Both the position numbers and the translations under genes were made by a program. 21,066 nucleotides of DNA from Flammeovirgaceae bacterium UBA976. Lineage in GTDB: Bacteria > Bacteroidota > Bacteroidia > Cytophagales > Cyclobacteriaceae. This document shows, one piece after another, positions 1 through 7,989 of this stretch (positions are counted from its first letter, which is position 1; each line of letters starts with the position of its first letter). The notes under the pieces are model-generated. The model ran no database searches. It saw only the letters and a program-made list of their open reading frames with translations, and had not been told where the DNA came from. The stretch lies in the NCBI GenBank assembly GCA_002292365.1, contig DBBU01000059.1, positions 1-21,066 on the forward strand. The letters are read 5' to 3'.

Positions 1-475
1 TATTAACCATTATTATTTGAGCGTTAGGGACGTTATTCAAGCTAGTTTTTATTCGTTTACTAAGCATTTCTAGCGAAGAAGATAAGGTGAAAAAGTATCC
101 CACTGAACATTAAGTCGTTTGGGAGAAAGAAATTTTTGTTCAAAATTCAGTTATTACGAATGTGCCAATTTGATTTAGTTATAGAAATAGCTACCTGATC
201 AAAAGGAGTAACTTATAAAGTAGAGCAGCCTCTAAAATGCTTATTTTTTTTTAAGTCAATTAGATCCTTTTTCTCACTTTTTCTTAGATAAAATTAAAAA
301 TTAATATTATTCTTGCATTGTAAAACATGATTTCAAGCATTTACATAGTACCCAGTTTTCTTTTAAGGCCGATATTCCCGGCTAGGCGTTAGCCTATATA
401 TCAAAATGACCTCCTACGTGGAACGGTCGACCCTCATACATCTTTTTATTACTTTATTATTTATTTAATCAAGCA
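1..475. other. Non-coding region upstream of the arginine operon
   Basis: No convincing gene is visible on either strand in these 475 bases; stops are frequent and nothing resembles a known protein or tRNA. The stretch is A+T-rich and probably holds the promoter and leader of the arginine operon. No exact Bacteroidota -7 box (TAnnTTTG) was found; the closest is TATTCTTG at 308-315, one mismatch, without a good -33 element. A 5-bp hairpin lies at 380-394 and the palindrome GGTCGACC at 425-432. A possible 20-codon ORF runs 406-468. The gene upstream of the window cannot be seen. Confidence 0.6.
380..394 (+). other. Short hairpin in the arginine operon leader
   Basis: GGCTA at 380-384 pairs with TAGCC at 390-394 around a 5-base loop. 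No T-run follows, so it is not a classical terminator. It lies about 80 bases before the first arginine gene, next to the palindrome GGTCGACC at 425-432. It could be a leader structure or a protein site, or chance; the stem is short. Confidence 0.25.
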
Positions 476-1108
476 ATGGATTCAATTGTAATTCAAATCG
501 CTTCATCACATCATGTGGGATATGCCCATGACATATCTGCTTTGATAGAAGAGAGTGCCAAAAAAAGGGGAACCGGTATTGCCAAACGTTCACCCAGTTA
601 CATCATACAGAAAATAAATGAGCGTAAGGCCATTATTGCGGCCACTCGTCAGGGAGAGCTCGTCGGATTTTGTTATATAGAAAGTTGGGGTAACACCAAA
701 TACGTAGCCAATTCTGGACTCGTCATCCATCATAAATTTCGGAACCAAGGCGTGGCTAAAAAAATCAAAAAGCTCGCTTTTCACCATTCCATAAAAATGT
801 TTCCTGAAGCTAAACTCTTTGGATTGACCACGTCATTGCCGGTAATGAAAATAAATTCAGAATTGGGTTATGAGCCTGTCACCTTCAGTGAATTGACCGA
901 TGATGATGCATTTTGGAAAGGCTGTCAGAGTTGTGTCAACTATGAGATTTTACAAACAAAGAACCGGAGTAACTGTCTCTGCACAGGGATGTTATATAAT
1001 CCAGCCGTTAACAAGGGAAAGAAAAAACATTTCTGGAATAAGTCGAAATGGCTCGGTAGATGGGCAATTATTAAGAATAAGATGGGTGATAATAAACTAT
1101 CAATATGA
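476..1108 (+). CDS. GNAT-family N-acyltransferase, putative first step of arginine synthesis
   Basis: This 210-residue GCN5-related acyltransferase heads the arginine operon and probably acylates the alpha-amino group of glutamate, replacing classical ArgA or ArgJ, neither of which is present. The acyl-CoA pyrophosphate loop is visible as R89-x2-G92-x-A94. The stretches around RGTGIAKR (31-38) and GLTTSLPVMKINSELGY (116-132) match the family usually found at this position in Bacteroidota arginine clusters. After the GNAT fold comes a tail with four cysteines, C150-x2-C153-x13-C167-x-C169, which looks able to bind a metal, then a lysine-rich end. The ATG at 476 fits the length of relatives and has no clear Shine-Dalgarno. 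It overlaps argG by ATGA. Because ArgF' downstream is predicted to use succinyl-ornithine, the donor may be succinyl-CoA; this is inferred. GNAT membership is certain, glutamate as substrate likely. Confidence 0.85.
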   Translation: MDSIVIQIASSHHVGYAHDISALIEESAKKRGTGIAKRSPSYIIQKINERKAIIAATRQGELVGFCYIESWGNTKYVANSGLVIHHKFRNQGVAKKIKKLAFHHSIKMFPEAKLFGLTTSLPVMKINSELGYEPVTFSELTDDDAFWKGCQSCVNYEILQTKNRSNCLCTGMLYNPAVNKGKKKHFWNKSKWLGRWAIIKNKMGDNKLSI

Positions 1109-2292
1109 AGAAAAAAGTACTACTCGCATTCAGCGGCGGTTTAGATACCTCTTATTGTGCCTTGTATTTGGTCAAAGAGTGTGGCTTTGAGGTGGTAGCA
1201 GCCACAATAAATACGGGAGGATTTGATGAGATAGCTGCGAATCAATTGCAGGAAAAAGCCTTTTCATTAGGTGCTTTGGACTATAAATTCATTGACGAGA
1301 CTGCGCGTTTTTATGAGCAGGGGATAAAGTATTTAATCTTTGGAAATGTATTAAAAAACAATACTTACCCTCTTTCTGTGAGCGCAGAGCGAGTTTTCCA
1401 AGCGATGGCGTTAGCTTATTTGGCTATAGAAATGGGGGTGGATGCCATTGCACATGGAAGTACAGGGGCTGGAAATGATCAGATCAGATTTGACCTTATT
1501 TTTCAAACGATGTGCCCTCAAATTGAGATCATCACACCTATCAGAGATTTGGCATTATCTCGCGAAGAAGAAATTTCTTATTTGCAGCAGCATGGCGTGG
1601 AGGGTGCTTGGGAAAAAGCACTGTACTCAATCAATGAAGGATTATGGGGAACTTCTATTGGAGGTATGGAGACCCTTACCTCAAATGTGGTGTTACCTGA
1701 AGAAGCATTTCCAAATCAACTCCAAGAGGTCGATTCCGAGGTGATTGAGATAAGATTTGAAAAAGGTGAACCGGTTAGTCTGAACGGTACGATTATGACT
1801 CCTATTGACGTAATTAAGTGTTTAAATGAGTGGGGTGGTAAGTATGCCATTGGTCGGGATGTGCATGTAGGAGATACCCTTATAGGTATCAAAGGACGTA
1901 TAGGATTTGAGGCGGCTGGGCCATTAATGCTCATCAAAGGGCATCACTTACTTGAGAAACATACCTTATCGAAGCAGCAATTGTTTATTAAGGATCAAAT
2001 GGCTGCTTTTTATGGAAGTCTGATGCATGAAGGTCAATACCTAGACCCTGTGATGAGAAATATAGAGGCCTTTCTCTCTTCATCACAAAAAAATGTAACC
2101 GGTAATGTTGAAATACGCTTAGCACCGTATAGATTTCAATTATTGGGCATTCAATCTGATTTTGATTTGATGCAGTCTGCTGTAGCCAACTATGGTGAGA
2201 CAAATAAGGCCTGGTCTGCTGCAGAAGTTAAAGGCTTTACGAAAATTTTTTCTAATCAAACCAAATTATACTACGGATTAAAAGATGCATAA
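1105..2292 (+). CDS. argG: Argininosuccinate synthase
   Basis: Cytoplasmic enzyme joining citrulline and aspartate at the cost of ATP to AMP and pyrophosphate, giving argininosuccinate, the seventh step of the pathway. The 395 residues are close to the usual family length. The N-terminal adenine-nucleotide alpha-hydrolase loop is AFSGGLDTS (residues 8-16). The family block HGSTGAGNDQIRFD is at 117-130 and the citrulline/aspartate-binding region contains YSINEGLWG at 174-182. The ATG at 1105 overlaps the GNAT stop as ATGA, indicating translational coupling. Its own end overlaps argC by 8 bp. In the N-acyl route it acts only after ArgE has freed citrulline. Identity is firm. Confidence 0.97.
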   Translation: MKKKVLLAFSGGLDTSYCALYLVKECGFEVVAATINTGGFDEIAANQLQEKAFSLGALDYKFIDETARFYEQGIKYLIFGNVLKNNTYPLSVSAERVFQAMALAYLAIEMGVDAIAHGSTGAGNDQIRFDLIFQTMCPQIEIITPIRDLALSREEEISYLQQHGVEGAWEKALYSINEGLWGTSIGGMETLTSNVVLPEEAFPNQLQEVDSEVIEIRFEKGEPVSLNGTIMTPIDVIKCLNEWGGKYAIGRDVHVGDTLIGIKGRIGFEAAGPLMLIKGHHLLEKHTLSKQQLFIKDQMAAFYGSLMHEGQYLDPVMRNIEAFLSSSQKNVTGNVEIRLAPYRFQLLGIQSDFDLMQSAVANYGETNKAWSAAEVKGFTKIFSNQTKLYYGLKDA

Positions 2293-3256
2293 ATTAAATA
2301 TAGGAATCGTAGGTGCGGCAGGTTATACCGCAGGGGAGTTGATCAGGATATTATGTAATCACCCCAATGTTGACCAAATTATTGCACAAAGCGAAAGTCA
2401 AAAAGGTAAAAAAATCTCATCCATTCATACTGACTTGGTTGGTGATGTCGAATCTGAGTTTCAAGAAAAGCTAGATATTCGAGAACTAGATGTAGTTTTC
2501 CTTTGCAAAGGACACGGTCAATCTCAAACTTACTTGGCGGCTCATACTGAACTGTATTCAATCAAGATCATAGATTTAAGTCAAGATTTCAGAATCTCTG
2601 GGTCCCATGAATTTGTCTATGGTTTACCTGAGATGTCTCGAAAATGGATACGAAAAGCCAATTACATCGCTAATCCAGGCTGCTTTGCGACTGCCATCCA
2701 ATTGGGTTTACTGCCTGCTATGGCTGCATCCTTAGTTCATGGGGATATTCATGTATCAGGACTTACCGGATCAACAGGTGCAGGTCAAGCCAAAACTGCA
2801 ACTTCTCATTATTCTTGGAGGAATGATAATGCCAGCGTTTACAAGGCGTTTGAGCATCAACATCTTCGGGAAATAGGCCAATCTTGCGATCAGTTAAATC
2901 CTTCATTTTCTGGCCGTATGAACTTCATACCTTATCGCGGGGCCTTTACTCGAGGCATCATTACTAGCACTTATTTCAATTCAGATGAAAGTGAAGCTAT
3001 CCTCAAATCTATTTATAAAGATTATTATGAAAGACATCCTTTCACCCATGTGATCGATCACAATCCTGATTTAAAGATGGTGACCAATACTAATAAAGCA
3101 TTGGTTCATGTTTCTAAAAGTGAGAATCAAGTACTCATCATCACGGTAATAGATAATTTATTAAAAGGGGCTTCAGGGCAGGCCATTCAAAATATGAACC
3201 TAATTTTTGATTTAGATGAAGCCACAGGTTTGGCTTTAAAAAGTAATGTATTTTAA
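2285..3256 (+). CDS. argC: N-acyl-gamma-glutamyl-phosphate reductase
   Basis: NADPH-dependent reduction of N-acyl-glutamyl phosphate to the semialdehyde. The N-terminal Rossmann fold carries GIVGAAGYTAGEL (residues 7-19). The active-site cysteine is C133 in NPGCFATA (130-137), where the acyl-enzyme thioester forms. YGLPE (112-116) is also a family block. At 323 residues it belongs to the shorter ArgC class. The start ATG at 2285 lies inside the last codons of argG, an 8-bp overlap reading ATGCATAA, and no later in-frame ATG would leave the NADP-binding motif intact. Whether the natural acyl group is acetyl or succinyl cannot be read from this protein; argF' suggests succinyl. Identity is firm. 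Confidence 0.96.
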   Translation: MHKLNIGIVGAAGYTAGELIRILCNHPNVDQIIAQSESQKGKKISSIHTDLVGDVESEFQEKLDIRELDVVFLCKGHGQSQTYLAAHTELYSIKIIDLSQDFRISGSHEFVYGLPEMSRKWIRKANYIANPGCFATAIQLGLLPAMAASLVHGDIHVSGLTGSTGAGQAKTATSHYSWRNDNASVYKAFEHQHLREIGQSCDQLNPSFSGRMNFIPYRGAFTRGIITSTYFNSDESEAILKSIYKDYYERHPFTHVIDHNPDLKMVTNTNKALVHVSKSENQVLIITVIDNLLKGASGQAIQNMNLIFDLDEATGLALKSNVF

Positions 3257-3258
3257 TT

Positions 3259-4062
3259 ATGACAATAGTAAACAAAATAGCCATACTTGGAGCAGGTAAT
3301 TTAGGTATTTCCATCGCTACCGGGATTGTTGAAAAGAAACTGAAATTGCCATCAGATATTTTTTTAACCAGAAGACATACCGGCCTTCTCGATAAGTATC
3401 GAGACTTAGGATACGGGGTTTCTAGTGATAACAAGAAGGCAGTTGAACAATCTGAAATTATTTTTCTATGTGTTCAGCCCAAACAAATTGACGCATTGAT
3501 TGAAGTAATTAAACCTGTTTTGCGCAAGGATCATATTCTGGTATCAGTGATTACTGGTGTTTCTTTAGATCTCTTGAGAGAAAAGATTTCAGGTGTAGTT
3601 CAACTCATTCGTGCCATGCCAAATACGGCGGTAGCGATTGGTCAATCTATGACTTGTTTGGCTACGCTAGGAGCGGATACGGCATTGGAGAAGGTCGATC
3701 CGCTCTTTCAAACTTTAGGGTTGACCTTATTGATCGAAGAACGCTTGATGCAAGCCGCGACCGTATTGGGGGCCAGTGGAATTGCTTTTTTTATGAGGTA
3801 TTTACGTGCCGCGACTCAGGCCGGCGTACAAATGGGCTTTGATACCGAGGAAGCTCAAAAAATAGCGGTTCAAACCGCCAAGGGGGCCGCCTCTTTAATC
3901 CTAGCGCATAACAGTCATCCAGAAGTTGAAATAGATAAGGTAACTACCCCGCAAGGGTGTACGATAGAAGGGTTGAATGAGATGGAGCATCAAGGATTCA
4001 GTTCTTCTTTAATTAAAGGAGTGATGACCTCATTCAATAAAATAAATCAAATGAAATCATGA
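3259..4062 (+). CDS. proC: Pyrroline-5-carboxylate reductase
   Basis: Reduces pyrroline-5-carboxylate to proline with NAD(P)H. The 267 residues start with a Rossmann motif GAGNLG (11-16), and the C-terminal dimerisation domain has GASGIAFFMRYLRA (around 174-187) and VTTPQGCTIEGLNEM (228-242). The usual family signature there is PGGTT; PQGCT appears to be a lineage variant. It sits two bases after argC and overlaps argD by ATGA, so it is co-translated with arginine genes though it has no step in that pathway. It may drain ornithine- or glutamate-derived semialdehyde to proline, balancing the two amino acids. proC within the arg cluster is common in Bacteroidota. Identity is firm; the reason for the linkage is inferred. 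Confidence 0.95.
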   Translation: MTIVNKIAILGAGNLGISIATGIVEKKLKLPSDIFLTRRHTGLLDKYRDLGYGVSSDNKKAVEQSEIIFLCVQPKQIDALIEVIKPVLRKDHILVSVITGVSLDLLREKISGVVQLIRAMPNTAVAIGQSMTCLATLGADTALEKVDPLFQTLGLTLLIEERLMQAATVLGASGIAFFMRYLRAATQAGVQMGFDTEEAQKIAVQTAKGAASLILAHNSHPEVEIDKVTTPQGCTIEGLNEMEHQGFSSSLIKGVMTSFNKINQMKS

Positions 4063-5186
4063 AGATGTTTGATGTTTATCCACGCTATGATATTGATCCG
4101 GTGCGCGGACTGGGTTCCTGGATCTGGGACCAAGAAGGTCAGAAATATTTAGATTTTTATGGAGGACATGCCGTTATATCCATTGGGCACAGTCATCCTC
4201 ATTATATTGATCGTGTTCAGTATCAATTGCGGCAGCTTGGATTTTATTCTAATTCAGTTCAAATGCCTATTCAAGATGAATTAAGTCAAAAATTAGGGGA
4301 AATGTCTGGATATACGGATTATGAGTTGTTTTTATGTAATTCTGGAGCTGAGGCTATAGAAAATGCCTTGAAGGTTGCTTCATTTCATACCAAGCGATCC
4401 AAAACAATTGTATTTGAAAATGCGTTTCATGGAAGAACCTCGTTAGCCGTAACCGCAACTGACACCACTAAATTGATAGCACCCATCAATCAAAATGACC
4501 GCTTTATAAGAGTCAAATTAAATGATTTGGAAGCGGTAGCTCAGTGTCTGGATGCATCGGTAGCAGCAGTACTGATTGAGGGGATTCAGGGAGTAGGGGG
4601 CATACAAGTGCCCGATGATGCTTTTTTAAAGGAGTTGAAGTTGTTATGTAAGCAAAATGGGTCCTTACTGATCGTAGATGAAATCCAAAGTGGTTATGGT
4701 CGTACAGGCAAATTCTTTGCCCATCAATATGCTCAAGTTGAGCCAGATCTGATTACCATAGCCAAAGGTATGGGAAATGGATTTCCGATAGGGGGTGTCC
4801 TGATTCACCCAGATATCAAGGCATGGTCTGGGATGCTCGGAACTACTTTTGGAGGCAATCATTTGGCCTGTGCCGCCGGCCTGGCTGTTCTAGAGGTCAT
4901 CGAATCGGAGGAATTAATTAATCATGTGAATTTTATGGGGGACTTGCTTTGGAAAGCATTGGGATCATTAGAAAACTTGGTTCAAATAAGAGGTAGAGGA
5001 TTGATGATAGGACTGGATTTGACAGGAGATTCTAAACCTTTCAGACATAGTTTATTGGAAGAGCAACATGTTTTTGTAGGATCAGCTGCGCAATCAAATA
5101 CAGTGAGGCTTTTACCCCCCCTCGGGGTGAGTCAGGAAGAATTAGTTGTTTTTTTAGAAGCATTTAAAAAAGTAGGGTATGCCTAA
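4059..5186 (+). CDS. argD: N-acyl-ornithine aminotransferase (class III, PLP)
   Basis: Transfers an amino group from glutamate to N-acyl-glutamate semialdehyde, giving N-acyl-ornithine. Class III aminotransferase features are clear: NSGAEAIENALK (94-105), which binds the PLP phosphate; FHGRTSLAVTAT (123-134); VDEIQSGYGRTGK (206-218) with D207 binding the pyridine nitrogen; and the PLP lysine K236 in ITIAKGMGNGFPIGG. At 375 residues it is somewhat shorter than the E. coli enzyme but has all motifs. Start is the ATG at 4059, overlapping proC as ATGA; a second ATG two codons later (4065) is possible. Its end overlaps argF' by 8 bp (ATGCCTAA). The acyl group is not evident from this sequence. The alternative is another class III aminotransferase, but operon context makes ArgD very likely. 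Confidence 0.94.
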   Translation: MKMFDVYPRYDIDPVRGLGSWIWDQEGQKYLDFYGGHAVISIGHSHPHYIDRVQYQLRQLGFYSNSVQMPIQDELSQKLGEMSGYTDYELFLCNSGAEAIENALKVASFHTKRSKTIVFENAFHGRTSLAVTATDTTKLIAPINQNDRFIRVKLNDLEAVAQCLDASVAAVLIEGIQGVGGIQVPDDAFLKELKLLCKQNGSLLIVDEIQSGYGRTGKFFAHQYAQVEPDLITIAKGMGNGFPIGGVLIHPDIKAWSGMLGTTFGGNHLACAAGLAVLEVIESEELINHVNFMGDLLWKALGSLENLVQIRGRGLMIGLDLTGDSKPFRHSLLEEQHVFVGSAAQSNTVRLLPPLGVSQEELVVFLEAFKKVGYA

Positions 5187-6126
5187 TCATTTTTGTTCGG
5201 CTGAGGATTGTTCAGACCTCACGGGTTGGATTCGTGAAGCCTTAATACTTAAAGAAACACCCTATAGCGATAAATTGCTGGGAGCTAATAAAACGCTAGG
5301 GCTTATTTTTTTCAATGCCAGCTTGCGTACCCGGTTAAGCACCATTAAGGCCGCTCAAAACTTGGGTATGGAAACGATCACTTTCAACGTAAATAAGGAG
5401 GGATGGCAACTAGAAACTGCCCATGGTGTAGTCATGGATGGAGATCCTGCCGAGCACATCACTGAGGCGGCCGCAGTCATGGGAGGGTATTGTGATATTT
5501 TGGGTATTCGAGCTTTTCCAACACTATTAGATAGAAAGGAAGATTATTCCGAAAAATATCTTTTAGGCTTTCAAGAATATGCGGGCGTCCCGATCATCAA
5601 TCTCGAATCTGCCGCCTTACATCCCTTACAGTCTTTTGCAGATTTGATGACCATAGAACAGCATAAGAAAAAGGAGCGACCTAAGGTTGTGATGACTTGG
5701 GCACCACATGTCAAAGCGCTACCACAGGCGGTGCCCAATTCTTTTTCCCAGTGGATGCAGCATTACGATGCGGACTTTTATATTGCGCATCCTGAGGGCA
5801 TGGAATTAGATGCTAAATTCACCAAAAATGCAACGTTGAGTTGTGATCAAGATGAAGCCTTTAAAGAAGCAGACTTTATCTATGTAAAAAACTGGTCTTC
5901 CTATCATGATTATGGGGAACCCCTAAAAAATCAGCAAGGATGGATGGTAACTTTAGAGAAATTACAACGCACCCATCAAGCTAAATTAATGCATTGTCTG
6001 CCTGTTCGTAGAAATGTAGTGATCGCAGATAATGCCATGGACAGTAGGCATTCGATTATCCAAGATCAAGCCTATAATCGGATATTTGCGGCTCAATTAG
6101 TGTTGAAAAAATTACTAACAAGATGA
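5179..6126 (+). CDS. argF': N-succinyl-ornithine (or N-acetyl-ornithine) carbamoyltransferase
   Basis: Carbamoylates the delta-amino group of an N-acylated ornithine using carbamoyl phosphate; it replaces classical OTCase. The 315 residues carry the phosphate loop in the variant form SLRTRLST (48-55) instead of STRTR, the HPLQ motif (148-151) and HCLPVRRN (272-279). The segment WAPHVKALPQAVPNSF (174-189) matches the loop that forms the trefoil knot in the N-acyl-ornithine enzymes. In the known pair, position 92 of Xanthomonas campestris AOTCase (Glu) or position 90 of Bacteroides fragilis SOTCase (Pro) decides between acetyl and succinyl substrates. The aligned block here is GDPAEH (88-93), which puts Ala91 at that site. 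Published E92A and E92P mutants of AOTCase prefer succinyl-ornithine, so a succinyl substrate is predicted. It overlaps argD by 8 bp and argB by ATGA. Family is firm, acyl preference fairly likely. Confidence 0.93.
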   Translation: MPNHFCSAEDCSDLTGWIREALILKETPYSDKLLGANKTLGLIFFNASLRTRLSTIKAAQNLGMETITFNVNKEGWQLETAHGVVMDGDPAEHITEAAAVMGGYCDILGIRAFPTLLDRKEDYSEKYLLGFQEYAGVPIINLESAALHPLQSFADLMTIEQHKKKERPKVVMTWAPHVKALPQAVPNSFSQWMQHYDADFYIAHPEGMELDAKFTKNATLSCDQDEAFKEADFIYVKNWSSYHDYGEPLKNQQGWMVTLEKLQRTHQAKLMHCLPVRRNVVIADNAMDSRHSIIQDQAYNRIFAAQLVLKKLLTR

Positions 6127-6911
6127 TGAAAAAAAAACTCCATATCGTTAAAATAGGGGGCAATGTCATCAATGATCCCATAAAATTGAAGCAATTTTTA
6201 ATGGCATTCAAAGCCCTTGAAGGCCTTAAAATACTTATTCACGGAGGAGGAGCGAAAGCCACGCAATGGGGAAAAAAACTCTCATTAAATATCCAAATGA
6301 TTGAAGGAAGGCGTGTGACAGATGATCAAATGATCGATGTGGTAACTATGGTCTATGCTGGCCTGCTTAACAAAAAAATAGTAGCGGCACTTCAGTCAGA
6401 AAATTGTGACGCCTTGGGTTTGAGTGGTGTAGATTCCAATCTCATTCTTTCAGAAAAAAGACCCTTACAGGGGGGTATTGATTATGGCTGGGTTGGAGAT
6501 CCCCTGTTTGTCAATACGGCACGCATCTCATCGTTTATAGATTTGGGACTGGTACCTGTTTTGGCACCCATCACGCATGAGGGCCAAGGGAATTTATTGA
6601 ATACCAATGCAGATACCATTGCCAATGTAGTGGCCACGGCAATGGCTAAAAAGTATGAGGTACATTTGATCTATGCATTTGATCTTCCGGGCGTCATGAA
6701 AGATGTCCTAAAGCCAGATTCTTTGATTCGCCAAATAGACTATACCTACTATACTGAATTAAAGTCAAAAGACTTGGTCAGTCAGGGAATGATTCCTAAG
6801 CTGGATAATGCATTTCAAGCCCTTGCACAAGGTGTAACGCAAGTATGTATTATTAGATTTGATAAAGTCAATTCTTTAACTCAAGGACATGAATATACTT
6901 CCATTATCTAA
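6123..6911 (+). CDS. argB: N-acyl-glutamate kinase
   Basis: Phosphorylates the gamma-carboxyl of N-acyl-glutamate with ATP, the second step of the route. Amino-acid-kinase features are present in order: KIGGN (10-14) with the phosphate-binding lysine, HGGG (40-43), the substrate arginine in GRRVTD (62-67), NTNAD (160-164) with the Asn and Asp of the active site, and PKLDNA (225-230) with a second catalytic lysine. At 262 residues it matches the small E. coli-type enzyme. The start ATG at 6123 overlaps the argF' stop (ATGA); a second ATG at 6126 is equally possible. The 3' end overlaps argE by 23 bp. Feedback inhibition by arginine is not evident: there is no N-terminal extension like that of arginine-sensitive forms. 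Specificity for succinyl- versus acetyl-glutamate is unknown. Confidence 0.93.
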   Translation: MMKKKLHIVKIGGNVINDPIKLKQFLMAFKALEGLKILIHGGGAKATQWGKKLSLNIQMIEGRRVTDDQMIDVVTMVYAGLLNKKIVAALQSENCDALGLSGVDSNLILSEKRPLQGGIDYGWVGDPLFVNTARISSFIDLGLVPVLAPITHEGQGNLLNTNADTIANVVATAMAKKYEVHLIYAFDLPGVMKDVLKPDSLIRQIDYTYYTELKSKDLVSQGMIPKLDNAFQALAQGVTQVCIIRFDKVNSLTQGHEYTSII

Positions 6912-7989
6912 CGAACAATTAGAGGATTATTATCAATCTGCGCTGGCCTTACTTAAGGCATTGATCCGCACGCCTAGCTTCAGTAAAGAAGAGGCGCAGA
7001 CCGGTGATCTTTTGTCTGACAAGTTGGAGGCTCAGGGTATTTATTTTGAGCGCAAGCATCACAATTTATGGATGCAAAATAAATATTTTCACGTTGATAA
7101 ACCCACTTTACTCCTTAATTCCCATCACGATACCGTTAAACCTAATGAGGGTTATACTTTGAACCCCTTTGATCCTCTGGTTAAGGAGGAGGGGAAGTTG
7201 TCGGGTTTGGGAAGCAATGATGCGGGCGCGTCCTTGGTCGCTTTGTTACATACTTTTATCCATTTTTATGAGATTGATTTGCCCATCAATCTAGTTTTTG
7301 CAGCGACGGCAGAAGAAGAAATATCAGGAGAAAATGGGTTGAGGTCCATTTTAGCAGATTTGGGACCAATTGATTATGCCCTTGTAGGAGAACCTACGGA
7401 AATGAAAATGGCCATTGCTGAAAAAGGGTTGATGGTTTTGGATGTATACGCAAAAGGGGTAACCGGGCATGCTGCGCGTGATATAGGAGAGAATGCTATT
7501 TATAAAGCAATGCAGGATGTAGCCTGGTTTAAAAACCATGTTTTTGATAGGAAATCATCCATACTAGGTCCGGTCAAGATGGCGGTTACAATGATTGATG
7601 CCGGTTATCAGCATAATTTAATACCTGATACCTGTCATTTTGTGGTAGATGTGAGAACAACAGATGCCTACACCCATTCTGAAATTCTTGGTCTGATTAA
7701 TCAGAAAATTTCAAGCTTGGTACGGCCCAGATCCACCCACTTAAATCCTTCGGGCTTGTCACATGACCATATTCTGATCCAGGCGGCAACGAGACTGGGC
7801 ACTGATCAATTTGGGTCACCTACCCTTTCAGATCAATGTTTGATGCCTTTTCCGAGTGCTAAAATGGGGCCAGGCCTGTCTGAAAGATCTCATTCTGCTG
7901 ATGAATTTATTTACTTAGATGAAATAAAGCAGGGTATCAAAGGCTATATTGACTTAATCACAACACTTTCCAAAATCACACCAAAATGA
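6889..7989 (+). CDS. argE: N-acyl-citrulline/ornithine deacylase (M20 metallopeptidase)
   Basis: M20-family zinc amidohydrolase expected to remove the acyl group from N-acyl-citrulline so that ArgG can act. All metal and catalytic residues are recognisable: H79 and D81 in SHHDT, bridging D111 in SNDAG, catalytic E143 and ligand E144 in AEEEISG, E168 in GEPT, and H335 in SHSADEF. The dimerisation (lid) domain lies between, with GHAARDIGENA at 193-203. Length is 366 residues. The start ATG at 6889 lies 23 bp inside argB; no later in-frame ATG would preserve the N-terminus. The stop overlaps argH (ATGA). In an N-succinyl route it would be a desuccinylase, like B. fragilis ArgE or DapE-type relatives. 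Family is firm; the substrate is inferred from the operon. Confidence 0.93.
   Translation: MNILPLSNEQLEDYYQSALALLKALIRTPSFSKEEAQTGDLLSDKLEAQGIYFERKHHNLWMQNKYFHVDKPTLLLNSHHDTVKPNEGYTLNPFDPLVKEEGKLSGLGSNDAGASLVALLHTFIHFYEIDLPINLVFAATAEEEISGENGLRSILADLGPIDYALVGEPTEMKMAIAEKGLMVLDVYAKGVTGHAARDIGENAIYKAMQDVAWFKNHVFDRKSSILGPVKMAVTMIDAGYQHNLIPDTCHFVVDVRTTDAYTHSEILGLINQKISSLVRPRSTHLNPSGLSHDHILIQAATRLGTDQFGSPTLSDQCLMPFPSAKMGPGLSERSHSADEFIYLDEIKQGIKGYIDLITTLSKITPK

Noticed and set aside
137..149. ARG-box-like sequence TGTTCAAAATTCA upstream of the arginine operon
   Set aside because: Only the right half (ATTCA) matches the ArgR consensus; the left half and the spacing do not, and it lies over 300 bp from the first gene.
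308..315. Near-match to the -7 box (TATTCTTG) before the arginine operon
   Set aside because: It has one mismatch and no TTG at 19-21 bp upstream, so it cannot be called a promoter.
900..1190. Open frame of 96 codons on the + strand across the GNAT/argG junction
   Set aside because: It lies in another frame over two well-supported genes and has no recognisable domain.
3141..3434. 97-codon open frame on the - strand across argC and proC
   Set aside because: It is antisense to the argC end and the proC Rossmann motif and has no family likeness.
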